Shown: positions 17,313 through 26,187 of the stretch, piece by piece
Numbering within the stretch: the stretch's first letter is position 1
Layout: each line of letters starts with the position of its first letter
Source: Pseudomonadota bacterium
GTDB lineage: Bacteria > Pseudomonadota > Gammaproteobacteria > Pseudomonadales > Pseudohongiellaceae
DNA: 64,000 nucleotides
Assembly (NCBI GenBank): GCA_027592275.1
Contig: JAQCKF010000005.1
Span: 62,001-126,000, forward strand
Direction of reading: 5' to 3'
Notes under the pieces: model-generated
Told to the model about the DNA's origin: nothing
Seen by the model: the letters and a program-made list of their open reading frames with translations, nothing else
The model's database searches: none
Position numbers and translations under genes: made by a program

Positions 17313-18302
17313 TTACTGCGCGTTCCTCGCGTCTGCCTCATGCCGGCGCTCTCCGGCGAGTATGGCACGCATCGCATAGTTGCCTTCATGGCAGGCGTAT
17401 TCATACAAGTTTTCACCTGTATACATCGGCATCTCGGCAGTCCAGGGCTGAGTATAGAGGTCCGGATCGTCGATAGTGAAGGTGTAGTGGAGCTTGTTAT
17501 CGGCGACGCGAGTAAATCGTTCCGTCAGCAAAACATTGTTGGACATCAATCGCTCTTTAGCAACTTGCCAGCCATTAAAGTCCTTCGTTTGCACTACCAA
17601 TGTATTCCCTTCGTAGTAGCCTATCGAATCACCCAGCCATTTCTCGTAGGGTAGTTCTTTAAACTCCTGATCGATTCGCACGATACGTGCGTTGTGCACC
17701 ATCTCCGCTAGCAGAACTACATGAGTCGGCCCTTGCGCGATTTGCATGTGGTTGTTGTAAAGACTGCTCATGAACGGCGCAGTTGAAGCGAAACTTATGA
17801 GACAGCGATCTGAGAGAGTTCTCCCCTCCGGCCCATCGCTCTGCGCCATACCCATGGGCAGCTCATCCTGTTGAGATCGACGAACTGCCTGGCCTTCTTC
17901 TCTCCAGGGAATCTTGCCATCAGGCGGGTCTACGATGAGAGACGATCGATACTTGCCATTCATCTGAGCAAGAGCGTCGCCCGGTGTAATCCAAAAACCA
18001 TTGTAACCGCCCACATTCTCGGGCCCGGGCGCTTCAGCACCAGTTGCCTCAAGAAAAGCGATGAAGTCCGGAGTAGAAACCATCTTCGCCAACATGGTTG
18101 CCTCGTCTACTTCTAACTCTCCTTCATAGACATCGGCACGCTCGAGGCCAGTTCGAGTCTTATAGTTCCAAACTCCCTGCACATCCGGCACACCAAAATC
18201 TGTTTTCGGCGGCGTATAGTCCTCGGCGGCAAAGACTAGGGGACCTGCAAACCCAGCTATCATCAAACTAGCCAATGCGCTGATCCGAAAATGAGTTTTC
18301 AT
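17313..18302 (-). CDS. Secreted protein of unknown function, paralogue of the 4132-5253 gene
   Basis: About 329 residues from the ATG at 18302, which has AAGGA 7 bases upstream and gives a clean signal peptide (M-K-T-H-F-R-I-S-A-L-A-S-L-M-I-A-G..., cut near V-F-A-A-E). The longer frame start at 18353 lacks these. It shares with the 4132 gene the ordered motifs F-G-V-P-D-V-Q-G-V-W, N-V-G-G-Y-N-G-F-W, L-Y-N-N-H-M-Q-I, H-V-V-L-L-A-E-M, W-L-G-D-S-I-G-Y-Y, E-R-F-T-R and Y-E-Y-A-C-H-E-G-N-Y-A-M. I do not recognise a named family. Conservation of Cys in both motif C-H-E-G-N-Y and R-C-x-x-x-F suggests a disulfide. Confidence 0.78.
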   Translation of the reverse strand: MKTHFRISALASLMIAGFAGPLVFAAEDYTPPKTDFGVPDVQGVWNYKTRTGLERADVYEGELEVDEATMLAKMVSTPDFIAFLEATGAEAPGPENVGGYNGFWITPGDALAQMNGKYRSSLIVDPPDGKIPWREEGQAVRRSQQDELPMGMAQSDGPEGRTLSDRCLISFASTAPFMSSLYNNHMQIAQGPTHVVLLAEMVHNARIVRIDQEFKELPYEKWLGDSIGYYEGNTLVVQTKDFNGWQVAKERLMSNNVLLTERFTRVADNKLHYTFTIDDPDLYTQPWTAEMPMYTGENLYEYACHEGNYAMRAILAGERRHEADARNAQ

Positions 18303-18421
18303 GTAAACATCCTTGATTAAATTCATTGATGGGCGCAGTGGCCCTTTGTTCAAACTAGGGCTCTAGCTTAATGCAGCCTGCAAGGGCAGCCGCAGGCACT
18401 AGGCTCTCAGGTTTAATGAGC

Positions 18422-20788
18422 CTACTCAACGTTATCGGCAAAGATAAACTCTGATGGAGGTTCCAAGCCGCGAAGGTTCTCGACGAAATAGTCCCAGCGT
18501 CGCTTCATGAAGTAGCGCCTATTTCCGAAACCATGGCTGGCATTGGGCAGAACCACTAAATCAAAGTCCTTGTCGGCTTCGATTAAGGCATCGACCACTA
18601 GCAGGGTACTGGAAGGGTGCACATTGGTATCGAGCATGCCGTGGGCAAGCAGCAACTTGCCTTCCAAGTTAGCAGCCAGCAGTTGGTTCGCCTGATTGTC
18701 GTAGTTCGTAGTGACAACTGGCTCGCCTTCGTCGGGATTACTCTCAGGATACGTCTCTAACAATCCCTGCCATTTCTCACCCCAGTCATCTTCATAATTC
18801 CGATTATCGTGATTTCCTGCGCCGGATACGGCGACCTTGTAGAAATCTGGATAGCGAAGTATTCCTGCGGTCGATGCAAAGCCGCCACCGGAATGTCCCC
18901 AGATGCCTATTCTCTCGAGATCCATCCAAGGATTGTCTGCCCCTAGCTGCCTGATTCCTTCGATCTGATCCGGCAGACCGTTGTCGCCCATGTCTGCGTA
19001 GTAGGCATCGTGAAAAGACTTCGACCGTCCCGGCGTACCCATGGCATCCAACTCGACCACGATGAACCCAAGCTCGGCCAGCGACTGCTTGTCATTGCGC
19101 GAGGCGCGAAACGAGCGCGTGCCGACACTGCCACTCTGTGGGCCGGGGTAGAGATAATTTAATACTGGATAGGTTTTTGTCTCATCGAAAGTAGAGGGCT
19201 TGTAGAGCAAGCCGTGGAGATCGGTGATCTGATCTCTGGCCTTTACGATAAATGGAATCGGTGCCACCCAGCCGCTATTGATGAGTGGGTCAATATCCGT
19301 TTCTTCGAGAATCAGTTGCGTCTCTCCTGCGGTGTTGCGCACTACAGACACTGGAGCGGTATTTGGTGTCGAATAAACATCACTAAAATATTTAGCAGAT
19401 TCGGACCACCTAATCTGATGGTTTGCAGTCTCAGGGGTTAGGTTGGTTAACTCAGACCCATCGAAATTGATTCGATACAGATACTGAAAATAAGGATCGC
19501 CAGGCTCGCGGTTCGAACCAAGAAAATAGATCTGCTGGTTTTCCAAATCGATCTGCTGAATCTGAAGTACCGCCCAACTGCCCTGCGTGATTTGATGCTT
19601 CAATTCGCCTGACTGCAGATTGTGCAAATAGAGGTGACCCCAATTTTCTTTCTCAGAGAACCAGACAAACTCATTTCGCTCGGGAAAGACACGCCAATTG
19701 GCTGCGTTGTATCCAGATTCGTAATAGGTGTCGACTTCTTCGAGGTAGACAGGCCTCACCTCACCGGTTTCTGGATTTGCAATCTGTAACTGCGCAATCT
19801 TGTGATCCCGCGACGAAGAGACAAACGACAGTGTCTCGCTATCCTCACTCCACTCCACATCCAGAAACAGACCACCGCGGCCAGCTATGTGATCGCTGGT
19901 TGTTGATCTATGGGGGTCGGGTGACATATTTAAAGTTACAATACGCGGCTCATCTTCCAAGTGAACAACGATTCTCTCAATCATAAATATGTGGTCATCG
20001 CCCGGCAGGGGATACTTCCATGCGTCTAACTCGCCATGACCTACCTGTGTAGACCACAGATACATCTCGCCCACATTTCTTCCGTCGTGGCGGAAGGTGG
20101 CTATTTTGGAGGAATCTGGGGACCACAGTAAAACTGGACCATCGTCGCGCAACCATCCTGCGTTGTTAGTCGCGTAGCCATAGTCTTGCTCACCATCCAA
20201 GGTAAGTTGGGTCACCTCATTGCTCGCAGTATCGCGAACCCAAAGGTTATGCGCATCGATAAAGGCCGCCCCGGTGCCATCAGGGGAGAAGTATTCATCG
20301 GGCGGAGCCTCGGCGAGCTGGTTAAGCGCGTAGCTGCTCAAGTCCAGCACATAACTTTGATCCTCATAATCGAATTCGAGCTGCCCTGGCGCCTCACCCA
20401 GATGTACCCGCGACAGGCTTAAGTCATTAACGTCAACTTCCTCATCTGCATAGGTTGCCAGCTCAGTAGCTAGACGAGCCGTATCGAAAAGTAGCGATTT
20501 TTGCGCCGTCTGCACATCCACCAAAATATAGTCAGAGCCGCTCTGGGTTGAGCGGTGATAGATCAATTGATCATCATCCTGCCAGTATTGGGCGAGGATA
20601 TTGTTATGAACTAGGTCGGCAGTATTGATTCCAAGAAAGCTTTGGGCACGCTCATAGTCGGCGGCGGTTATGCCCTCCAGACTAGGTGCCACAGCCGCAG
20701 CTGTCTCGTTGCTAGGCGCCGGTGAACAGGCCTGAATAATGGCAAGGGAAAATAGTACGATCGAGCTACGTCTAATCATGTGATTCAT
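18422..20788 (-). CDS. Dipeptidyl-peptidase IV-type S9 serine peptidase, lipoprotein
   Basis: About 788 residues. An N-terminal signal ends in the lipobox I-I-Q-A-C, so the enzyme is lipid-anchored in the envelope. Residues about 90-500 form the beta-propeller (DPPIV_N), and the C-terminal alpha/beta hydrolase holds the triad Ser (G-H-S-G-G-G-F, about 633), Asp (G-M-L-D-T-N-V, about 720) and His (N-A-S-H-G-F, about 752). DPP-IV has G-W-S-Y-G-G at the nucleophile, while here it is G-H-S-G-G-G. It would release N-terminal dipeptides from imported or extracellular peptides. ATG 20788 is preferred over the TTG one codon earlier. The gene is preceded by purC on the same strand. Confidence 0.88.
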   Translation of the reverse strand: MNHMIRRSSIVLFSLAIIQACSPAPSNETAAAVAPSLEGITAADYERAQSFLGINTADLVHNNILAQYWQDDDQLIYHRSTQSGSDYILVDVQTAQKSLLFDTARLATELATYADEEVDVNDLSLSRVHLGEAPGQLEFDYEDQSYVLDLSSYALNQLAEAPPDEYFSPDGTGAAFIDAHNLWVRDTASNEVTQLTLDGEQDYGYATNNAGWLRDDGPVLLWSPDSSKIATFRHDGRNVGEMYLWSTQVGHGELDAWKYPLPGDDHIFMIERIVVHLEDEPRIVTLNMSPDPHRSTTSDHIAGRGGLFLDVEWSEDSETLSFVSSSRDHKIAQLQIANPETGEVRPVYLEEVDTYYESGYNAANWRVFPERNEFVWFSEKENWGHLYLHNLQSGELKHQITQGSWAVLQIQQIDLENQQIYFLGSNREPGDPYFQYLYRINFDGSELTNLTPETANHQIRWSESAKYFSDVYSTPNTAPVSVVRNTAGETQLILEETDIDPLINSGWVAPIPFIVKARDQITDLHGLLYKPSTFDETKTYPVLNYLYPGPQSGSVGTRSFRASRNDKQSLAELGFIVVELDAMGTPGRSKSFHDAYYADMGDNGLPDQIEGIRQLGADNPWMDLERIGIWGHSGGGFASTAGILRYPDFYKVAVSGAGNHDNRNYEDDWGEKWQGLLETYPESNPDEGEPVVTTNYDNQANQLLAANLEGKLLLAHGMLDTNVHPSSTLLVVDALIEADKDFDLVVLPNASHGFGNRRYFMKRRWDYFVENLRGLEPPSEFIFADNVE

Positions 20789-20825
20789 CAATACAGTCTC
20801 TCGTGTACAACTGGGAAAGTAGACG

Positions 20826-21878
20826 CTAAAGGAGTGCGTCCAATATTAAGTCAACCGATTCGACTATGCGCTGGTCTCTTACTCTTAAATCAGGAGAAAA
20901 TTCAATGCCAGTCAGATGCTGCAATCCTAGAATATAGCGTACAGCAATTTCGCTCGCCTGCTCATCTGAGAATTGCTGATCTTTTTCAGTCACCATGCCC
21001 CGCGCGAATTCTTTAGAGAATGAAACTGGCCTGCCCTCACGCTGCAAAACATTGCCGCTGTCATCCAGGCGCCAGAAGCGCGACGAGTCCATCGTATAGA
21101 GCTCATCTGCGGCTACAATCTTGCCCGCACTGTTGATGCCGTGCTCGGTCTTTGTATCCACCAGCACCATGCCTAGGCCAGCCAGATACTGAGAGATCAT
21201 GCCGAAAGCCATCAGCGAGGAATTTCGAATTTGATTGTACTGCGCCTGAGTACACACGCCGCTATCGATCAGTGAATTTGCATCGGTAGTTTTATCGACC
21301 TTATCCTTGGTACTCGGAGTATCCATGACATAGGGCAGAATACCGTTTGGTCCCAGATCAGCTACGCTCATCTCATGCCCCGCATAGTGAAGCAAAGTCT
21401 CCCCTGTCTCTTTAGCCTGCAACCAATGTTGGTACAAAGATGTAGATGTCGAGCTCTGCGCCATATAAAGACGCAGCACATTCTCGATCCCAACTATCTC
21501 CAGATTCTCAGAGGGAATAACTGTCGAACTCGGCAGCAATCCATCCACGGCAAACTGCGAAGAACCCAGCACATCCACTACCAAGCGCAGCATATGGTCG
21601 TGATTAATCGCTAACACCTGATCTTTGAATGGAATAGCGCCGCGATTCACATCATGGGTCGAGATTCGATTGTTGCGAAACATGAGTCGCAGCGAAATAC
21701 CGGTTTTACTAAGCAAACCATCCCCAAATACGGAGTCTGATACCTTGCCTTTGAGCACAGACGCTCCATTCAGGCGGGGTATATCTCCATCAGCTATAAG
21801 CTGCTGTATGGTTCGACCTTCATTGACCGTGCTGCCGTGTTCGGCGACTAATTCTCGGATTTGCTTCTCGTCTAGCAT
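20826..21878 (-). CDS. purC: Phosphoribosylaminoimidazole-succinocarboxamide synthase, long form
   Basis: Joins CAIR and aspartate with ATP to give SAICAR in purine synthesis. At 350 residues it belongs to the long PurC type seen in Vibrio and relatives rather than the 237-residue E. coli form. Seen: G-K-V-S-D (44-48), R-I-S-T-H-D-V-N-R-G-A-I-P-F-K-D-Q-V-L, the signature V-D-T-K-T-E-H-G, and D-E-L-Y-T-M-D-S-S-R-F-W. The insert P-S-T-K-D-K-V-D and C-T-Q-A-Q-Y-N-Q-I-R-N are also characteristic of the long form. purH and purD are 20 kb away, so pur genes are scattered. About 250 bases upstream lies the tRNA-Thr array. Confidence 0.9.
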   Translation of the reverse strand: MLDEKQIRELVAEHGSTVNEGRTIQQLIADGDIPRLNGASVLKGKVSDSVFGDGLLSKTGISLRLMFRNNRISTHDVNRGAIPFKDQVLAINHDHMLRLVVDVLGSSQFAVDGLLPSSTVIPSENLEIVGIENVLRLYMAQSSTSTSLYQHWLQAKETGETLLHYAGHEMSVADLGPNGILPYVMDTPSTKDKVDKTTDANSLIDSGVCTQAQYNQIRNSSLMAFGMISQYLAGLGMVLVDTKTEHGINSAGKIVAADELYTMDSSRFWRLDDSGNVLQREGRPVSFSKEFARGMVTEKDQQFSDEQASEIAVRYILGLQHLTGIEFSPDLRVRDQRIVESVDLILDALL

Positions 21879-22007
21879 GGGATTTTCGACTGCAGCCTAT
21901 AGAGTGGAATTGAGCAGTGAAGAATAAGTGAATCGGTGGGGGACTACAAGATTGCTAGGGGGCGCTATGCATGGAAGTGGCGCCGCTGCTAAAGGCCGCC
22001 ATATAGA

Positions 22008-22104
22008 GGTAGTTTGTACTAAGGGGGAAGAAAGTGGTGCCGCCACCAAGAGTCGCAACACTAGAGGGTGGACCTGCTTATTCAGCTACCAAAGTTGCTA
22101 CTCA
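22008..22104. repeat. 97-base decayed duplicate of the tRNA-Thr 3' region
   Basis: The start (GGTAGTTTGTACTAAG) and the tRNA 3' end GTGGTGCCGCCACCAAGAGTCG at 22034-22055 recur exactly 97 bases on, at 22105 and 22131. After that the copy degenerates: GGACCTGCTTATTCAGCTACC is a deletion form of the anticodon-arm region. It cannot form a tRNA. Confidence 0.75.
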
Positions 22105-22131
22105 GGTAATTTGTACTAAGGGGGGGGGCAG

Positions 22132-22209
22132 TGGTGCCGCCACCAAGAGTCGAACTCGGGACCTGCTGATTACAAGTCAGCTGCTCTACCACGGCTGAGC
22201 TATAGCGGC
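22132..22209 (-). tRNA. tRNA-Thr, anticodon UGU, CCA encoded
   Basis: On the minus strand the sequence folds as a full cloverleaf: acceptor GCCGCTA / TGGCGGC, D-arm with GTGGTAGAGC, anticodon stem GCTGA / TCAGC around CTTGTAA (anticodon TGT, read as UGU), T-arm CCGAG-TTCGACT-CTTGG, discriminator A, and an encoded CCA. It decodes ACA (and other ACN by wobble). It sits between a decayed copy on each side. Confidence 0.95.
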
Positions 22210-22258
22210 ATATTCACTTACTACACTTTCTAAACTGCGGTACTACGGTACTTCTTTC

Positions 22259-22339
22259 GCCGCCACCAAGAGTCACTCTTAACCTGGGGGACCTGCTGAT
22301 TACAAGTCAGCTGCTCTACCACGGCTGAGCTATAGCGGC
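22259..22339 (-). pseudogene. Pseudo-tRNA-Thr with broken T-arm
   Basis: The 5' two-thirds (acceptor strand, D-arm, anticodon arm with TGT) is identical to the intact gene, and the 20 bases beyond its 5' end are nearly identical too, so this is a recent tandem duplicate. The T-arm is replaced by a 7-base-longer stretch (CCCCAGGTTAAGAGTGACT), losing TTCGA, and the 3' end lacks CCA. Maturation and elongation-factor binding should fail. Confidence 0.8.
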
Positions 22340-22401
22340 ATATTCATTTACTACACTTCAGGTCGCGCATATTACATAAAAAGCGCCACAGCTTCAATAG
22401 C

Positions 22402-23550
22402 TCAGTTCGCTGATATTGCAGGCCCTTGAGCCACGGGCGCCGCCACCTGCACATATTTGCGTCGCCGCAGCAGGAATGGCCGCTCTACACAGAAATAGGT
22501 AGTCGTTGCGAGCAGCAGCACTAAAGGGAGCATGAATACAAAGGTATTGAGTGCTGCGGTGGCGACTGGATCGTCTAATCGCCACAGACTGTCCCAGTCG
22601 TGCCGCAGGAAGAAGTCCAGCACCAGATAGTGGCCCATATAGATGGAATAACTGATCGTGCCTAGGGCCACTAGAGCATTGCCTATGAGGCGATGAAAAT
22701 GTCGCGCAATCGACAGATACCCGATCAGGAAGATTGCCCAAGCCATAGCCTCTAGCGTTGGCCAGAAAATCCAGAGATGGTTGTTAACTCCACCGCCGCC
22801 TAATTGGTTAAAGCCAAATAGCAGCATTAGCACCAAGCCTGCGCCCCCTATAGCGACATAATCCAAGCGCTTGCCCGCCACAAAATAAGCCCGATAGTAA
22901 ATGCCTACGAGCATCCCCAAGAGAAACTGATCGAGACGGCCCACGATAGTCCAATAGCTCAGCACTCGCATGTCAGCTCCTGCAAAATACGCACCGGTGC
23001 GCACGACAAGCAGCGCGAGTATTAGCCCAGGCAATACCCTCCAGCCCCACTTCTGCACGCAGACTAATAACAGAGGGAACAACAAATAGAAATGCCACTC
23101 CACCGCGATGGACCAGAACACAAATGTAAACGCACCGCCATTGATCGCCGTATCGCTATTCGCCATGAAGAACACTGATTGCAGCAAGGCAGTGATACTA
23201 AAATTTTCAGTGTTGAACGCTATCCCAAGAATTAGAAAGAACAGAAACAAGGGATAGGTTCGCAGGAATCGATTGCGGTAAAAACCTAGGTAGTTCAGCT
23301 TTTTCTGCAGCGAACCCACAGTAAATACAAATCCACTTAACAAAAAGAAAAGAGAAACCGCGGTATGCCCCTCGATTGCCAGAGCAGAGAATGGATTTCC
23401 TGCTCTAGCCCAGTTGGCCGGATCGTAGGGCGTGCCGTAGATCAGCTTATGAGAAATAAAGTGCGAGCTGTGGAAGAACAGCACCAGCACCGCGGCGAAG
23501 CCACGCAGATGGTCGAGTGCAGGAATGTATCCGAAATTAGTACTTTTCAT
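22402..23550 (-). CDS. Membrane acyltransferase, OafA/YrhL (acyltransferase 3) family
   Basis: About 382 residues from the ATG at 23550; the frame start at 23589 adds 13 residues. Ten or so hydrophobic helices. The N-terminal L-D-H-L-R-G-F-A-A-V-L-V-L-F-F-H carries the R-x10-H pattern of acyltransferase 3 proteins, which move acetyl or other acyl groups onto surface sugars such as O-antigen or peptidoglycan. F-W-S-I-A-V-E-W-H-F-Y-L-L-F-P (near residue 150) is the family's second signature. Close to manB-galU-manC, it may modify the polysaccharide those genes supply; that link is inference. Confidence 0.88.
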   Translation of the reverse strand: MKSTNFGYIPALDHLRGFAAVLVLFFHSSHFISHKLIYGTPYDPANWARAGNPFSALAIEGHTAVSLFFLLSGFVFTVGSLQKKLNYLGFYRNRFLRTYPLFLFFLILGIAFNTENFSITALLQSVFFMANSDTAINGGAFTFVFWSIAVEWHFYLLFPLLLVCVQKWGWRVLPGLILALLVVRTGAYFAGADMRVLSYWTIVGRLDQFLLGMLVGIYYRAYFVAGKRLDYVAIGGAGLVLMLLFGFNQLGGGGVNNHLWIFWPTLEAMAWAIFLIGYLSIARHFHRLIGNALVALGTISYSIYMGHYLVLDFFLRHDWDSLWRLDDPVATAALNTFVFMLPLVLLLATTTYFCVERPFLLRRRKYVQVAAPVAQGPAISAN

Positions 23551-23716
23551 AGCGCTTACAATCAGCTCGTGCAGCAGTAAATGAAGCATACTAACTTAGC
23601 ACGATATTTGCTAAAGTAACTGGGTCGAAACCGCCCCGCATTCAGGTATGACTCGCTTCTCGCGGCCCTGAATTAGGCAGCTAATTACTGCTCTAGAGAG
23701 AAGCTAGAATTCAAGC

Positions 23717-24592
23717 ATGCTGACTCCCGTTACCCAAGAATGGCTGCAAATGCTCTCGCTCTACGGCTGGATATGGATCATTCCGATCGTCGAACGGCTA
23801 TTTCCCCTGAACAAACAGACTTTTGTCAGGTCGGGGATGATCAATGACCTGATACACACCTATCATCGATTGCACCTGCATAGCATGTTGAATGCAGCCT
23901 TCGTCGCCTGGCTAGTCACTTATGCACAGCGACATGCCGGCCAAGGAGCCTATCTGCAGGGCTCATTGGCAAACGTACATTGGGGCTGGAGTTTTTTCGC
24001 CCTCCTCTTTATGGGGCATATCACTTTTTATGTGGCTCATTATTATTCGCACAAGATTCCTCTGCTCTGGCAGTTTCATCGCGTTCACCATAGCTCATTG
24101 ACTCTCGATTCATTCTCGACAAGCCGTTTTCATGTTATCGACAAGGCACTTTTTTCTGCCCCCTATCTAATGCTGGTAACTTATTTTCAGCCGGATCCCG
24201 CACTAATTTTTCTCTACATTTCATTCAGAGACTTTTGGGGCCGCTATGGTCATGGCAACATCAAAGATGCACATTGGTTAGGCTACTTTGTGAGCAATCC
24301 TAAGTTTCACCGCTGGCATCACTCAAACCATCCTGAGGCGATCGATAAGAATTTCTCTGGTGAGTTTAATTTCATGGATTATATGTTTGGCACCGCGTAC
24401 TACCCGAAACAAAGGATTCCCGAAAATTTCGGTGAGACCGGCTACAGCAACAACATAATCGTGCAGCACTACCGACCCTTCGTTGATATCTACAACATCG
24501 CGAAGAAAGATGGCGTCATGGCTCTGCTTAGAAAACCAAAGCCGAAGCCCGCGGCCAATCCCAAGAAAAACTATCAAGCTGCTCAAGAGTAA
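23717..24592 (+). CDS. Sterol desaturase / fatty acid hydroxylase family membrane enzyme
   Basis: A 291-residue protein with four to five hydrophobic helices and the diiron histidine clusters of this superfamily: H-I-T-F-Y-V-A-H-Y-Y-S-H (about 100-111), H-R-V-H-H-S (about 120-125) and F-H-R-W-H-H-S-N (about 197-204). The enzymes use oxygen to hydroxylate or desaturate membrane lipids or carotenoids. The substrate is unknown. The basic C-terminal tail ends 8 bases before the pgi start, so translation may be coupled. The gene is divergent from the acyltransferase gene. Confidence 0.88.
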   Translation: MLTPVTQEWLQMLSLYGWIWIIPIVERLFPLNKQTFVRSGMINDLIHTYHRLHLHSMLNAAFVAWLVTYAQRHAGQGAYLQGSLANVHWGWSFFALLFMGHITFYVAHYYSHKIPLLWQFHRVHHSSLTLDSFSTSRFHVIDKALFSAPYLMLVTYFQPDPALIFLYISFRDFWGRYGHGNIKDAHWLGYFVSNPKFHRWHHSNHPEAIDKNFSGEFNFMDYMFGTAYYPKQRIPENFGETGYSNNIIVQHYRPFVDIYNIAKKDGVMALLRKPKPKPAANPKKNYQAAQE

Positions 24593-24599
24593 GCTCTAC

Positions 24600-26177
24600 A
24601 TGGATGGCTCAAGAAATAAAGCAGCCAGACTGGCTTTGCGGAAACACAGCGAAGAATTCAGACGTAAAGAATTTCGCCTTAGCGCGCTATTTGGCGCCGA
24701 TACTAATCGCTTTCATGAGTACTCACTAAATCATGAGGGGCTCCTACTCGATTATTCCAAGAACTTTATAAAGTCAGAAACGGTTTCTCTACTACTGGAT
24801 CTGGTAGAGCAGAGTCAGGTGCCCGCGGCGATCGATTCGATGTTTCGCGGCGAAGAAATTAACACTACCGAGCAAAGAGCGGCGCTGCACGTTGCTCTGC
24901 GAGACCCCCAGGCAAAAACCAACACCCCTGAAGTCAGCGCTTCCCTCGATAGAATAGAATCGCTAGTGGCCGAACTGCATGACGGGAAATGGACGGGGTA
25001 CAGCGGCAAGGCAATTACCGACGTAGTCAATCTGGGTATTGGGGGCTCAGATCTCGGCCCCGCAATGGTCTGTGATGCGCTGCAGCACTTCGCGACTCAC
25101 AAGCTCAGCGTACATTTCGTGTCGAATGTCGACCCCTCGCACCTGCAGAACACTCTCAAAGGCCTGCAGCCCGAGACGACCCTCTTCGTCATAGCCTCCA
25201 AGTCTTTTGCTACACTCGAAACACTGAAAAATGCCGAGACAGCCCGTGATTGGCTGCTGCAACAGACCGATGCAACTGCTACGGCTAAACACTTCGTCGC
25301 CATAACCACCAACCTGAGCGCGGCAACCGAATTCGGCATCGAAGAGCGGAATTTGTACCCACTGTGGGACTGGGTTGGCGGCCGATTCTCTTTATGGTCC
25401 GCAATCGGTTTACCCATTGCGATCGCCCTAGGCATGGACGGTTTTCGGCAGTTGCTTGCCGGTGCGCACTCTATGGACGAACATTTTCGCACGGCACCGC
25501 TCGAGAAAAATATGCCTGTCATTCTCGCCCTCCTGAACTTCTGGTACCGAGAATACTTCGATGCGCATAGCACAGCTGTTATCCCCTATAGCCAACGCCT
25601 AAACCTACTGCCTTCTTTTCTGCAGCAACTGTGTATGGAGAGTCTTGGCAAGAGCGTAGATAAGCAAGGCGCAGCGATCGAACACAATACCGGTGACATC
25701 ATCTGGGGCACAGCAGGCACCAACGGACAGCACTCCTACTTCCAGCTCCTGCATCAGGGCACGGAATTTGTTCCGGTGGATTTCATAGCCGCCGCCAATA
25801 GCGACGCCCAGGGCAGCGCTGAGGCGCATCAGCATCTACTGGCCAACTGTTTTAGCCAGAGCCTCGCATTGATGGAAGGAAAGCTAGACGCCGATTCGGC
25901 CCACAAGGTCGTCACAGGCAACAAACCAAGCAACACGTTGCTGCTTGAAGAGTTGACCCCCTACAACCTAGGTATGCTACTCGCACTTTACGAGCACAAG
26001 GTCTACGCTCTCAGCGTACTGTGGAACATCAATGCCTTCGATCAATGGGGAGTCGAGCTAGGGAAGAAGCTATCTACAAAAGTCTTTGCAGCCATGTCTG
26101 CAGACACAGACCAAGAACTCCTCGACGAGTCAACGCAGGGTCTAATCCAAAAAGTTCAGCACTGGAAAAAAGACTGA
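24600..26177 (+). CDS. pgi: Glucose-6-phosphate isomerase
   Basis: Interconverts glucose 6-phosphate and fructose 6-phosphate, feeding both glycolysis and nucleotide-sugar synthesis. About 525 residues from ATG 24600; the longer frame start lies inside the upstream gene and is rejected. Seen: G-I-G-G-S-D-L-G-P (phosphate site, near 146), S-K-S-F-A-T-L-E-T, G-G-R-F-S-L-W-S-A-I-G-L, and the active-site signature I-E-H-N-T-G-D-I-I-W-G-T-A-G-T-N-G-Q-H (Glu and His). The C-terminal Q-W-G-V-E-L-G-K is the second Pgi signature. It ends 10 bases from a convergent small gene. The nearby manB, manC and galU use the same sugar-phosphate pool. Confidence 0.95.
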   Translation: MDGSRNKAARLALRKHSEEFRRKEFRLSALFGADTNRFHEYSLNHEGLLLDYSKNFIKSETVSLLLDLVEQSQVPAAIDSMFRGEEINTTEQRAALHVALRDPQAKTNTPEVSASLDRIESLVAELHDGKWTGYSGKAITDVVNLGIGGSDLGPAMVCDALQHFATHKLSVHFVSNVDPSHLQNTLKGLQPETTLFVIASKSFATLETLKNAETARDWLLQQTDATATAKHFVAITTNLSAATEFGIEERNLYPLWDWVGGRFSLWSAIGLPIAIALGMDGFRQLLAGAHSMDEHFRTAPLEKNMPVILALLNFWYREYFDAHSTAVIPYSQRLNLLPSFLQQLCMESLGKSVDKQGAAIEHNTGDIIWGTAGTNGQHSYFQLLHQGTEFVPVDFIAAANSDAQGSAEAHQHLLANCFSQSLALMEGKLDADSAHKVVTGNKPSNTLLLEELTPYNLGMLLALYEHKVYALSVLWNINAFDQWGVELGKKLSTKVFAAMSADTDQELLDESTQGLIQKVQHWKKD

Positions 26178-26187
26178 CGCTGAACAC

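Noticed and set aside
21928..22119. 63-codon plus-strand frame in the tRNA-Thr region
   Set aside because: Lies across decayed tRNA sequence and lacks a start signal.
22008..22360. Integrated mobile element at tRNA-Thr
   Set aside because: Repeats are about 100 bases apart, no integrase or cargo genes, and the pattern is explained by tandem duplication.
24483..24599. Longer N-terminus for pgi starting inside the upstream gene
   Set aside because: The extra 39 residues are unlike the family, and ATG 24600 sits just past the upstream stop.
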